From assembly GCA_022425945.1 (NCBI GenBank), contig JAKMEK010000090.1, positions 1 to 52,266 of the forward strand: 52,266 nt of DNA, given 5' to 3'. The DNA is from Flavobacteriaceae bacterium. Lineage in GTDB: Bacteria; Bacteroidota; Bacteroidia; Flavobacteriales; Flavobacteriaceae. This document shows, in pieces, positions 45,296-52,266 of this stretch (positions are counted from its first letter, which is position 1; each line of letters begins with the position of its first letter). The translations under genes and the position numbers were made by a program. The notes under the pieces are model-generated. The model searched no databases, was not told the origin of the DNA, and saw only the letters and a list, made by a program, of their open reading frames with translations.

Positions 45296-46876
45296 ATGGC
45301 AGGAGCAAATGAAACCCCACGTAATAAACTTATTGCGTTAATGTACTTGGTGTTTATCACCATGTTAGCCTTGAACGTTAGTAAAGAAGTTTTGGATGGT
45401 TTTGGACAAATGTTCAAAAAAATTCAAAGTGCTAACGAACGTGTCAATCAAGGAAATATCATTTACTACGATAAAATTGAGGTTAACGCCCAAGAAAAAG
45501 AAGGTAAATGGGTTGGTCACGACAGAACAGCAAAAGAGATTCGTAAAGAATCGGATAAATTCTATGCTAAGATTGCTGAAATCAAAAGCAATATCACAGA
45601 AAAACAACGCGAAGCTGATCCAGAGTTGAATGAATATTCACAGATGGATAAAGGTGAATCATTGGATTTAATTTTCTTTGATGCGAATGGCGTTTCTCCT
45701 GAGGGACAAGCGTTTGTTGATATGATTAATGCCTACAAAATGCGTGTTATTCAAGTTTTCGCTTCACAGTTCCCACAGTATACTGAATTGGTTGAAGAAC
45801 GTTTCTTTACTGGAGATTTTGAAGGAAATGTGCCCAATAGTGATGGTCAACCACAACCATGGTTGTCAAACAATTATGAAGGTTTTCCATTGATTTCATC
45901 TCTAGCAAAGTTAACCATGATGCAAAACGACATTCGCTTAACCGAAAGTGATGTATTGAATGCATTACTTGGAAAAGAACTCGAAGGAAGTAGTAAGGTG
46001 AATACCGATAACTACATCACATTGTTGAAAACCGAAAAAGGTGCTTACTACCAAGGTGAAACTTTTGATGGAAGTGTAATTTTAGGACGAAAAGGAGGAG
46101 CGCAAAATCCTAACGAAGTTTCGTTAACCATGGACGGTCGCAAACTTACTGAAAGTGAGTACGAAAAAATCCCTGGAGGAATAAAGTTAAATGTTAGTGC
46201 TGGACGGCCAGGTGATCACCGTATTCAAGGAGACCTAGTCTTTTTAAATGCAGGTGTTGAATCTAAAATCCCTGTTGATCAGAGCTTTGCTGTGATTGCT
46301 AAGCCTAACTCAGCGGTTATTTCTGCAGATAAAATGAACGTTGTTTACCGTGGAGTAGACAACCCAATGACCATTTCTATTCCTGGTATTCCAGACGATA
46401 AGATCAATGCCAAGGCACCTGGTCTTAAACGCAAAAAAGGGAGTAAGTTCATCATGAATCCCGGTAAAGGAAGAGAAATCACCATTACGGCTAATGGTAA
46501 ATTACCTGATGGGAACCTCGTTTCTACGAAGACCAAATTTAGAATCAAAGATCTACCTCGACCAAACGCAACTTTTTTCCGTCAGTCAGGTAAAATTAGA
46601 TTGCCTAAAGCGAGTATCGAGCGTGCCGAAGTTGGTGCAATCCTCGAAGACTTTGATTTTGATTTGACCTTAAGAACACTTGAATTTAAAGTTAAAGTTC
46701 CTGGAGCACCTACCATAACCTGTAAAGGAACAAAACTAAATGCCAAAGCTTTGCAAGCCCTTGGCCGTGTTAGATCTGGACAAGAAATCAGTATTTTCGA
46801 TTTGAAAGTTCAGAACCCTAGCAAACCAAATTATAAATTCAAGCGAGTTGCTCCTGTCTTAATCGAAATTTTATAA
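45296..46876 (+). CDS. gldM: Gliding motility/T9SS motor protein GldM
   Basis: A 526-residue bitopic inner-membrane protein: one N-terminal helix (about 13-32, LIALMYLVFITMLALNVSKEV) pairs with GldL, and a long periplasmic part contains four domains reaching towards the GldK/GldN ring. Characteristic are the opening MAGANETPRNKLIALMYLV, a helical first domain with KFYAKIAEIKSNITEK, and Ig-like later domains. Length is close to that of the Flavobacterium protein (about 513). It is cotranscribed with gldL and gldN. Confidence 0.97.
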   Translation: MAGANETPRNKLIALMYLVFITMLALNVSKEVLDGFGQMFKKIQSANERVNQGNIIYYDKIEVNAQEKEGKWVGHDRTAKEIRKESDKFYAKIAEIKSNITEKQREADPELNEYSQMDKGESLDLIFFDANGVSPEGQAFVDMINAYKMRVIQVFASQFPQYTELVEERFFTGDFEGNVPNSDGQPQPWLSNNYEGFPLISSLAKLTMMQNDIRLTESDVLNALLGKELEGSSKVNTDNYITLLKTEKGAYYQGETFDGSVILGRKGGAQNPNEVSLTMDGRKLTESEYEKIPGGIKLNVSAGRPGDHRIQGDLVFLNAGVESKIPVDQSFAVIAKPNSAVISADKMNVVYRGVDNPMTISIPGIPDDKINAKAPGLKRKKGSKFIMNPGKGREITITANGKLPDGNLVSTKTKFRIKDLPRPNATFFRQSGKIRLPKASIERAEVGAILEDFDFDLTLRTLEFKVKVPGAPTITCKGTKLNAKALQALGRVRSGQEISIFDLKVQNPSKPNYKFKRVAPVLIEIL

Positions 46877-46883
46877 CTCTCCC

Positions 46884-47813
46884 ATGAAAAATTCATTGTT
46901 ATTTAATTGTTTGTTTATGATCCTTTCAACTTCTATGTTGTTTGGACAAGCCAATCTACTCAATGCGCGCGTACCGCAAGAAGTTGGTAAACTCAATGAT
47001 CAGCAAATGGCTGCTAACGATGAAAGTCCATTGGCCTATGGTTATATAGATGATAGGGATATACTTTGGTCAAAAACAATCTGGGAAAAAATAGATTTGG
47101 ATGAACGTATAAATTTCCCCTATTACTACCCTAGCGAATCGCAAAACCTTGGAGAGGATAGAAAATCACTTTTCGATGTGCTTATTCAGGGTATTGAAGA
47201 TGGTGACATTAAAGAAGTTTATGCTGATGATGGGGGATATTTCAAAACTAAATTAACCTATCAGCAAGTAAGAGAAAATCTATCCTTTAACGGTTTTTTA
47301 CCTGGATATGAGCAGGCTTCAAATGAGGGGATTTTAACAGAAGAAGAAATCAAAGCCGAATACGGCGTTGAAATTCCGCTAAAATCTTTACACGTTACCG
47401 AATATCGTATTAAGGGTACTTGGTACTTCAACAAGCGTCAAGGAGAGTTAAAATATCGTATGCTTGGAATTGCACCCTGTGCACCAGATAAAGAAATTTT
47501 AAACCCTGCAGGTATGCCTCCCGGGATTGATCCTGATGTTTTGTATCCATTGTTTTGGATATGGTTTCCTGATGCAAGGGAAGTTTTGAATAATTCTGTA
47601 GTGTTTAACACAAGGAATTCTTCTCAACCGATCACCTTTGATAATATGCTTAACTCACGCAGATTTAATGCATTAATCTACAAGGAAGAAAACGTTTACG
47701 AAGATCGACAGGTTAATGAGTATATTTTTGAGGATGCCTTACAGCAACTTCTAGAGTCGGAGCGAATCCGCTCAGTGATTCGTGATTTCGAACAAGACAT
47801 GTGGAATAATTAA
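46884..47813 (+). CDS. gldN: Gliding motility/T9SS periplasmic ring protein GldN
   Basis: A 309-residue periplasmic protein (PorN homologue) that forms the ring with GldK. A signal peptide (LFNCLFMILSTSMLFGQ) is followed by the family's DILWSKTIWEKIDLDERINFPYY region, YRIKGTWYFNKRQGELKYRMLGIAP and WFPDAREVLNN. It starts 7 bp after gldM and is followed by a strong terminator, which ends the gldK-N operon. Confidence 0.97.
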   Translation: MKNSLLFNCLFMILSTSMLFGQANLLNARVPQEVGKLNDQQMAANDESPLAYGYIDDRDILWSKTIWEKIDLDERINFPYYYPSESQNLGEDRKSLFDVLIQGIEDGDIKEVYADDGGYFKTKLTYQQVRENLSFNGFLPGYEQASNEGILTEEEIKAEYGVEIPLKSLHVTEYRIKGTWYFNKRQGELKYRMLGIAPCAPDKEILNPAGMPPGIDPDVLYPLFWIWFPDAREVLNNSVVFNTRNSSQPITFDNMLNSRRFNALIYKEENVYEDRQVNEYIFEDALQQLLESERIRSVIRDFEQDMWNN

Positions 47814-47833
47814 TTTTAGATAAACATTTATTT

Positions 47834-47859
47834 AAAACGCTGCCTAAGGGCGGCGTTTT
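47834..47859 (+). terminator. Rho-independent terminator after gldN
   Basis: An 11-bp stem with one T-G wobble (arms 47834-47844 and 47849-47859, core ACGCTGCC and GGCGGCGT-like), loop TAAG, followed by a T-tract. It lies 20 bp after the gldN stop. Confidence 0.85.
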
Positions 47860-47878
47860 TCTTTCATAGTGATTTCAA

Positions 47879-48925
47879 TTGAAGCAAGTTGATACCCTTA
47901 TTGTAGGTTTTGGATTGGCTGGCCTTGCCTATGCCGAAACATTGTATCTTTCCAACAAGACATTTCAGGTTATTGATGCAGAGTCATCGGGTTCTTCGGC
48001 AATAGCCGCCGGAATCTATAACCCAACCGTATTGAAGCGTTTCAATATGTCATGGAAAGGAGAAGAATTGCATGCGTTTGCCCTTCCTTTTTATGAAGCC
48101 ATCGAACAACGTCTAAGTAGTAGAATTAAATACCCTGCGTCGATATTCAAATTGTTTAGTCAAGTTTCCGATCATAACCAATGGACGGTAGCTGCCGATC
48201 GTGCAGGTTTATCAAACTTTTTGAATCCTACCATATATTCATCATCAATAGATGCTGTCAAAAGCCCATATGGGTATGGAGAAGTCAATGCTTGTGGTCG
48301 AATCGATACCAAAGCTTTGCTGAATGCTTATCGACTGTTTATTGGTGATGCTTACCAGCAAGACAACTTTGATTACTCTGCTATTGAACACCAAAGAGAT
48401 GGTTTAATTTATAAGGATATTTATGCAAAACAGCTTGTTTTTTGTGAAGGTTATGCTATGGTAAATAACCCTTTCTTTCAACATTTGCCTCTAGTAGGCT
48501 CCAAAGGTCAGATATTGATCATACATGCGCCCAAATTAAAAACTAAAGTCATTTTGAAAGGCCCCATTTTTATTGCTCCATTGGGTGACGACAGATATTG
48601 GGCTGGGGCTTCTTTTGAGCAGAAAGACAAAAGTTTACTCCCAACTGAAAAAGCGAAGGCATGGTTGGAAGCTAAAATCGATCAATTGATTGATGTGCCT
48701 TATAATATAGAAGATCATGTTAGTCATATTCGCCCAACCGTAGTTGATCGACGACCTTTATTGGGTTCGCATCATAAGCATAGGAATATACATCTCCTTA
48801 ATGGATTAGGATCGCGAGGTGTATTGACTGCGCCGCAAGCTGCAAGGTGGCTTTATACCTTCATTAACGATGGGGTAGCACTGCCAAATGAAGTAGCAAT
48901 TAATCGGTTTGAAAAAACTGTTTAA
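47879..48925 (+). CDS. FAD-dependent oxidoreductase, DAO type
   Basis: A 348-residue flavoprotein of the D-amino-acid-oxidase-like group. The N-terminal Rossmann motif is LIVGFGLAGLAYAETL (GxGxxG) with a conserved acidic residue after the second strand (QVIDAES), then the SSAIAAGIYNPTVLKRF substrate-loop pattern. The C-terminal FAD-contact motif is LNGLGSRGVLTAPQAARWL. It resembles the oxidoreductase domain of MnmC and glycine oxidase-like enzymes, but the substrate is not clear. The start is a TTG at 47879; an in-frame stop at 47870 rules out an earlier one. It lies after the gldN terminator and so is probably independent of the gld operon. Confidence 0.88.
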   Translation: MKQVDTLIVGFGLAGLAYAETLYLSNKTFQVIDAESSGSSAIAAGIYNPTVLKRFNMSWKGEELHAFALPFYEAIEQRLSSRIKYPASIFKLFSQVSDHNQWTVAADRAGLSNFLNPTIYSSSIDAVKSPYGYGEVNACGRIDTKALLNAYRLFIGDAYQQDNFDYSAIEHQRDGLIYKDIYAKQLVFCEGYAMVNNPFFQHLPLVGSKGQILIIHAPKLKTKVILKGPIFIAPLGDDRYWAGASFEQKDKSLLPTEKAKAWLEAKIDQLIDVPYNIEDHVSHIRPTVVDRRPLLGSHHKHRNIHLLNGLGSRGVLTAPQAARWLYTFINDGVALPNEVAINRFEKTV

Positions 48926-48975
48926 ATCCCCCTTTAAGTCAATGTCTTTTCTCATTTTTGTAACAAAATTTCAGC

Positions 48976-50886
48976 ATGCTTAGCGTTCAAAATATGACCG
49001 TTTCTTTTGGAGGAGAAACTCTTTTTAGCGATGTTTCGTTTCGTTTAATTGCGGGAGATCGTGTAGGTCTTGTAGGTAAAAATGGAGCGGGTAAGTCAAC
49101 CATGCTGCATTTGATTGCTAAAGATCACGAGCCAACATCGGGCTCAATTTCACAAGAAAAAAACATTCGTTTGGGTTTTCTTCGCCAAGACATTGACTTC
49201 GAAAAAGGGCGAACTGTATTAGAAGAAGCTTATCAAGCCTTTGAGGAAATTAAATCACTTGAGGCGGCCATGGAAGAAATCAACGGGCAATTGGCCACAA
49301 GAACAGACTATGAGTCCTCTGCCTACAATGATTTAATCATTGATTTGAACGATGCTACGGAACGCTATGAGTTGATTGGTGGTTACCATTATCAAGGAAC
49401 GACCGAGCGTATTCTTCAAGGATTGGGTTTCTCTCCTAGCGATTTTGATAAAAAAACAGATACCTTCTCTGGCGGATGGCGTATGCGGATTGAATTAGCA
49501 AAATTGCTTCTTCAGGACAACGACATCTTGTTGCTCGATGAGCCAACCAATCACTTGGACATTGAATCCATTATCTGGCTCGAAGACTTCTTGACTAAAT
49601 ACAGGGGTTCTGTCGTGTTGGTTTCCCACGATAAAATGTTTTTGGACAATACAAGTAACCGAACCATCGAAATCGTGGGTGGACGTATTTATGATTATAA
49701 AAAATCATATTCCAACTATTTGGTTCTTCGCGAAGAAATCATGACTCAGCAGCGTGCCGCACAAAAGAATCAAGCCAAAGAAATTGAACAAACAGAAAAA
49801 CTAATTGAGCGTTTTAGAGCAAAAGCTTCAAAGGCTTCTATGGCTCAATCCCTAGTGAAGAAACTCGATAAAATTGATCGTATCGAGATAGATGTAGAGG
49901 ATACGTCTGCAATGAAATTAAAGTTTCCCGTGGCCATACAACCAGGGAAAGTAGTCTTACGCGCTGAGAATATCGTCAAGAGTTATGGTGAAAAGACTGT
50001 TCTTCAGGGTGTTGATATTGAAATAGAACGAGGAACCAAGACCGCATTTGTGGGGCAAAACGGTCAGGGGAAATCAACCTTGGCTAAAATAATAGTTGAT
50101 GAAATAGATTATCAGGGCGAATGCGAATTGGGACACAATGTCTTGATTGGCTACTTTGCACAAAATCAGGCTGAGTACTTAGATGGGTCGCTCACACTTT
50201 TGGAGACTATGGAAGAGGCAGCAACAGACGAAAATCGAAAAAGAGTACGCGATATGTTGGGCTCTTTTATGTTTCGTGGTGATGATGTAGAAAAGAAAGT
50301 AAAGGTGCTCTCTGGAGGCGAACGCAACCGATTGGCACTTTGTAAATTATTGTTGTCTCCCTTTAATGTACTCATCATGGATGAGCCAACCAATCACTTG
50401 GATATTCGTTCCAAAAATGTATTGAAAGAAGCCTTAAAGAAATTCGAGGGGACACTCATACTCATTTCTCATGACAGGGATTTTTTACAAGGTCTTAGTG
50501 ATCGTGTGATGGAATTTAAAGATCATGTACTAAAAGAATATTTAGGGGATATTCAGTATTATTTGGATCAAAAGAGTCTTGCTTCATTGGTGGATCTGGA
50601 ACGTGTAGAAAAGTCCAAGCAAAAGAAGAAATCTCATAATGATAACGATTATCAAACCCAAAAAAAGTTAAAATCGTTACACAATAGACAATCAAAGGTA
50701 GAAGGTCAGATTGGTGACTTAGAAAAAGAAATAAAAGCAATTGATCTGGAATTGCAAATTAACTACGAAGCAACCATAGCCAAGCCGAATTTCTTTGACC
50801 ATTATAACAAGAAAAAAGAACAGCTTGCGGAATTCATGCAGCGTTGGGAAGGTATACTCGAAGAACTAATGGAATTGGAAGGCTAA
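48976..50886 (+). CDS. ABC-F family ATPase
   Basis: A 636-residue soluble protein with two ABC ATPase domains in one chain and no membrane domain. Walker A motifs are GLVGKNGAGKST (about 33-44) and AFVGQNGQGKST (about 358-369). Signature motifs are FSGGWRMRIELAKLL and LSGGERNRLALCKLL, and both Walker B strands read LLDEPTNHLD or IMDEPTNHLD. An interdomain linker (about 245-300) and a C-terminal coiled coil (about 545-636) match the Uup/YdiF type. ABC-F proteins act on the ribosome E site or on special DNA structures. Which member this is cannot be decided here; it is not obviously a resistance type. Confidence 0.93.
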   Translation: MLSVQNMTVSFGGETLFSDVSFRLIAGDRVGLVGKNGAGKSTMLHLIAKDHEPTSGSISQEKNIRLGFLRQDIDFEKGRTVLEEAYQAFEEIKSLEAAMEEINGQLATRTDYESSAYNDLIIDLNDATERYELIGGYHYQGTTERILQGLGFSPSDFDKKTDTFSGGWRMRIELAKLLLQDNDILLLDEPTNHLDIESIIWLEDFLTKYRGSVVLVSHDKMFLDNTSNRTIEIVGGRIYDYKKSYSNYLVLREEIMTQQRAAQKNQAKEIEQTEKLIERFRAKASKASMAQSLVKKLDKIDRIEIDVEDTSAMKLKFPVAIQPGKVVLRAENIVKSYGEKTVLQGVDIEIERGTKTAFVGQNGQGKSTLAKIIVDEIDYQGECELGHNVLIGYFAQNQAEYLDGSLTLLETMEEAATDENRKRVRDMLGSFMFRGDDVEKKVKVLSGGERNRLALCKLLLSPFNVLIMDEPTNHLDIRSKNVLKEALKKFEGTLILISHDRDFLQGLSDRVMEFKDHVLKEYLGDIQYYLDQKSLASLVDLERVEKSKQKKKSHNDNDYQTQKKLKSLHNRQSKVEGQIGDLEKEIKAIDLELQINYEATIAKPNFFDHYNKKKEQLAEFMQRWEGILEELMELEG

Positions 50887-51065
50887 TGTTGGAGCATTTT
50901 TTTCAATGTCCGTATTGCTGGCAAACCATATCCATGTTATTGGATCAAGTGGAGGAGGAGCAACAGTATATAGAAGACTGTGAAGTTTGTTGTAGACCCA
51001 TCCAACTGAACTATCATTACAGTGAAGAATTGGTACACTTTTCTGCGCATGCATTAGATGAATAA
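50886..51065 (+). CDS. CPXCG motif-containing cysteine-rich protein
   Basis: A 59-residue protein with two CxxC knuckles, CPYC (about 8-11) and CEVC (about 32-35), the latter continued by another Cys (CEVCCRP). This pattern predicts a zinc ribbon. The start at 50886 overlaps the ABC-F stop by one base (TAATG), so it is translationally coupled; an upstream in-frame start at 50844 would place 14 extra residues inside the ABC-F gene and is rejected. The function of this widespread small family is not known to me. Confidence 0.85.
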   Translation: MLEHFFQCPYCWQTISMLLDQVEEEQQYIEDCEVCCRPIQLNYHYSEELVHFSAHALDE

Positions 51066-51091
51066 AAAAAGAGGTCTAAGCCTCTTTTTTT
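51064..51091. terminator. Bidirectional terminator between CPXCG gene and lipoprotein gene
   Basis: GAGG and CCTC arms extended by seven A residues on the left and seven T residues on the right give an 11-bp stem with a 6-base loop (TCTAAG). It serves both convergent genes. Confidence 0.85.
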
Positions 51092-51109
51092 ATAATCATA
51101 CATCAATCT

Positions 51110-52171
51110 TTATGCTTTTGCTTTTGTCCAACCAAAGGTTGATTTGTCGACTTCAGCGGTGTCGTCATTTGTAATACTCACCTCGGCTGCGTTGCTTTGT
51201 ATAGTTTCGTTGTTTTCTCCTTTGCTAATCGTGACATTTGAAATGCTCCCAACAGCAGTTTCATCCGCACTAAATGCATCTTTGTTTGTGGCATGATGCA
51301 GGTCAATAAGCCCATTATCGAGTTTAAAGTTTCCAACGAATTCTCCTTTTCCACTGGAGATTTCGATTCCACTTTCGGATGTTTCAGTTAACTCAACGAT
51401 AAAGTGGTCGATCGTTCCAGTGTATCCCTCGTCTAGGTCAATACCATCATCACCACAGGCGTGGACAAATAGATTTGAAACATTTACCGTTCCACCAAAA
51501 ATTTCTAAACCATCATCTTGATTGGCGTAAATCTCTACTTGATTGATGGTTGTTTTGTTTCCTACACCGCACAATGTTAGCCCATTGGATTCGCTCCCCG
51601 TACCGATGAAAATGCCTCCATGTCGAATGGATACATATTCAAGCACACCTGAATTATCTTCAGGATTTTCTCCTCCATAATAACTTTCTTTTGTATTGGG
51701 GTCTAAGCCGGTATAGAAGGTTTCATCATCACCGTTTTGAAGTGAAATGGGTGCATCCCCCATGATGATAATCCCTCCCCACAAACCAGTGTCAGCAATC
51801 GACAAAGAGGATTCTTTTCCCTCTTTAAGATCTACATCATCATTGATTGAAGTGAAGATGATGGGTTCCTCTGCTGTTCCTTTGGCAATGATTTTGGCTC
51901 CTTTGGCAATGACCAACATAGAGGTAGTTGATGCTTCTCCTGGGTTGGCTTTTATAATTGTTCCTGGATCGATGCTGAGGCTAACTCCGCTAGGGACAGT
52001 TACCTGCTGATCTAGTATGTAAACGGTATTTTGTTTCCAGTGTGCGTCTTGGGCGATAATTCCACTAACAACTACTTCGGAGGGTGCTTTAGTTTGCTGC
52101 TCACATCCAATTAATAATATGGCCAGTAGAAGGCTAGGAAAAAAGCCTTTGGTTTGGTAGAAATGCTTCAT
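51110..52171 (-). CDS. Surface/periplasmic lipoprotein with right-handed beta-helix
   Basis: A 353-residue lipoprotein. The lipobox is LLIGC (C23), after a hydrophobic stretch (FPSLLLAILLIG). The mature part begins with a short linker and VVSGIIAQDAHWKQNTVYILDQQVTV, then IDPGTIIKANPG, a common opening of bacteroidotal parallel beta-helix proteins. It continues with repeated short strands and turns such as GGIIIMGDAPI, GVLEYVSIRHGG, NQVEIYANQDDGLEIFGGTVNVSNLFV, GDDGIDLDEGYTG and the later SGIEISSGKGEFVGN. Asp-rich turns could bind calcium. No enzyme active site is recognised. A weak -7 box (TATATTTT on the minus strand at 52189-52196) lies upstream. Confidence 0.82.
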   Translation of the reverse strand: MKHFYQTKGFFPSLLLAILLIGCEQQTKAPSEVVVSGIIAQDAHWKQNTVYILDQQVTVPSGVSLSIDPGTIIKANPGEASTTSMLVIAKGAKIIAKGTAEEPIIFTSINDDVDLKEGKESSLSIADTGLWGGIIIMGDAPISLQNGDDETFYTGLDPNTKESYYGGENPEDNSGVLEYVSIRHGGIFIGTGSESNGLTLCGVGNKTTINQVEIYANQDDGLEIFGGTVNVSNLFVHACGDDGIDLDEGYTGTIDHFIVELTETSESGIEISSGKGEFVGNFKLDNGLIDLHHATNKDAFSADETAVGSISNVTISKGENNETIQSNAAEVSITNDDTAEVDKSTFGWTKAKA

Positions 52172-52188
52172 AATTCGTTGGTTTTTGA

Positions 52189-52196
52189 AAAATATA
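52189..52196 (-). promoter_or_regulatory. Weak candidate -7 box upstream of beta-helix lipoprotein
   Basis: On the minus strand TATATTTT matches TAnnTTTG at 7 of 8 positions, 17 bp before the ATG. The region is very AT-rich, so chance matches are common. The remaining sequence to the window edge (52197-52266) shows no gene. Confidence 0.25.
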
Positions 52197-52266
52197 GTTA
52201 TTAAATATATGATTTTTTATGTAGCAGTATCAATCCAAAGGAGTAAAAAAATAGTTCCAATTGGGT

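Overview
The window is a piece of chromosome from a member of the Bacteroidota, almost certainly class Flavobacteriia. The evidence is the complete gliding/type IX secretion cluster gldK-gldL-gldM-gldN, a GYDIA-type GHMP kinase next to a class II HMG-CoA reductase, flavobacterial-type LptC and LptE lipoproteins, an HYC_CC_PP protein, AT-rich DNA, very few Shine-Dalgarno-like sequences, and promoters of the Bacteroidota form TTG/TTTG - about 19 bp - TAnnTTTG. The clearest promoter is in front of topA. I see no insertion sequence, integrase, prophage, CRISPR array, rRNA or tRNA. Almost everything is core-type housekeeping and envelope sequence, packed tightly, with no gene-free stretch above 300 bp.

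Layout. (1) 1-5293, plus strand: a tightly packed run of coaX (5' end outside the window), an outer-membrane beta-barrel-like protein, a TPR protein, lptC, a 62-residue membrane protein and a CNNM/CBS transporter-like protein. A separately promoted PpiD/SurA-like chaperone (5395-7506) follows and ends at a bidirectional terminator. (2) 7558-9773, minus: mevalonate-pathway pair. (3) 9885-14155, plus: dipeptidyl peptidase IV, POT peptide transporter, thioredoxin-like protein. (4) 14123-18301, minus: comEC, lpxB, a small membrane protein and surE. (5) 18422-21597, plus: tail-specific protease and a lone oligopeptide-type ABC permease. (6) 21587-29108, minus: rod-shape operon mreBCD-pbp2-rodA, then purH and a GAF/fRMsr-like protein. 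(7) 29266-32304, plus: HYC_CC_PP protein, TonB-dependent receptor and HMA-domain protein, a Cys-rich metal (probably copper) group. (8) 32355-39270, minus: a small membrane protein with an apparent frameshift, groES-groEL, and a long run miaB - sigma54 activator - lptE - TPR-like - secG. (9) 39492-47813, plus: topA, an arginase-fold protein with substituted metal ligands, and gldKLMN. (10) 47879-51065, plus: FAD oxidoreductase, ABC-F ATPase, small zinc-ribbon-like protein. A beta-helix lipoprotein lies at the right edge on the minus strand.

How the genes work together. Most of the window builds or services the envelope: LPS transport (lptC, lptE) and lipid A synthesis (lpxB), outer-membrane folding (PpiD-like), cell-wall elongation (mre/rod), protein export (secG) and type IX secretion with gliding (gldK-N). 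DPP IV plus POT form a natural release-and-import route for dipeptides.

Points most worth a second look: a perfect 28-bp palindrome followed by a T-tract inside the signal-peptide codons of lptC; an arginase-family protein beside the T9SS genes that has lost most metal ligands; the Cys-rich HYC_CC_PP/TonB/HMA group; a one-base frameshift near the start of the gene at 32355-32731; and the GYDIA kinase as a candidate for an unassigned mevalonate-pathway step. No wholly new multi-gene system is obvious.
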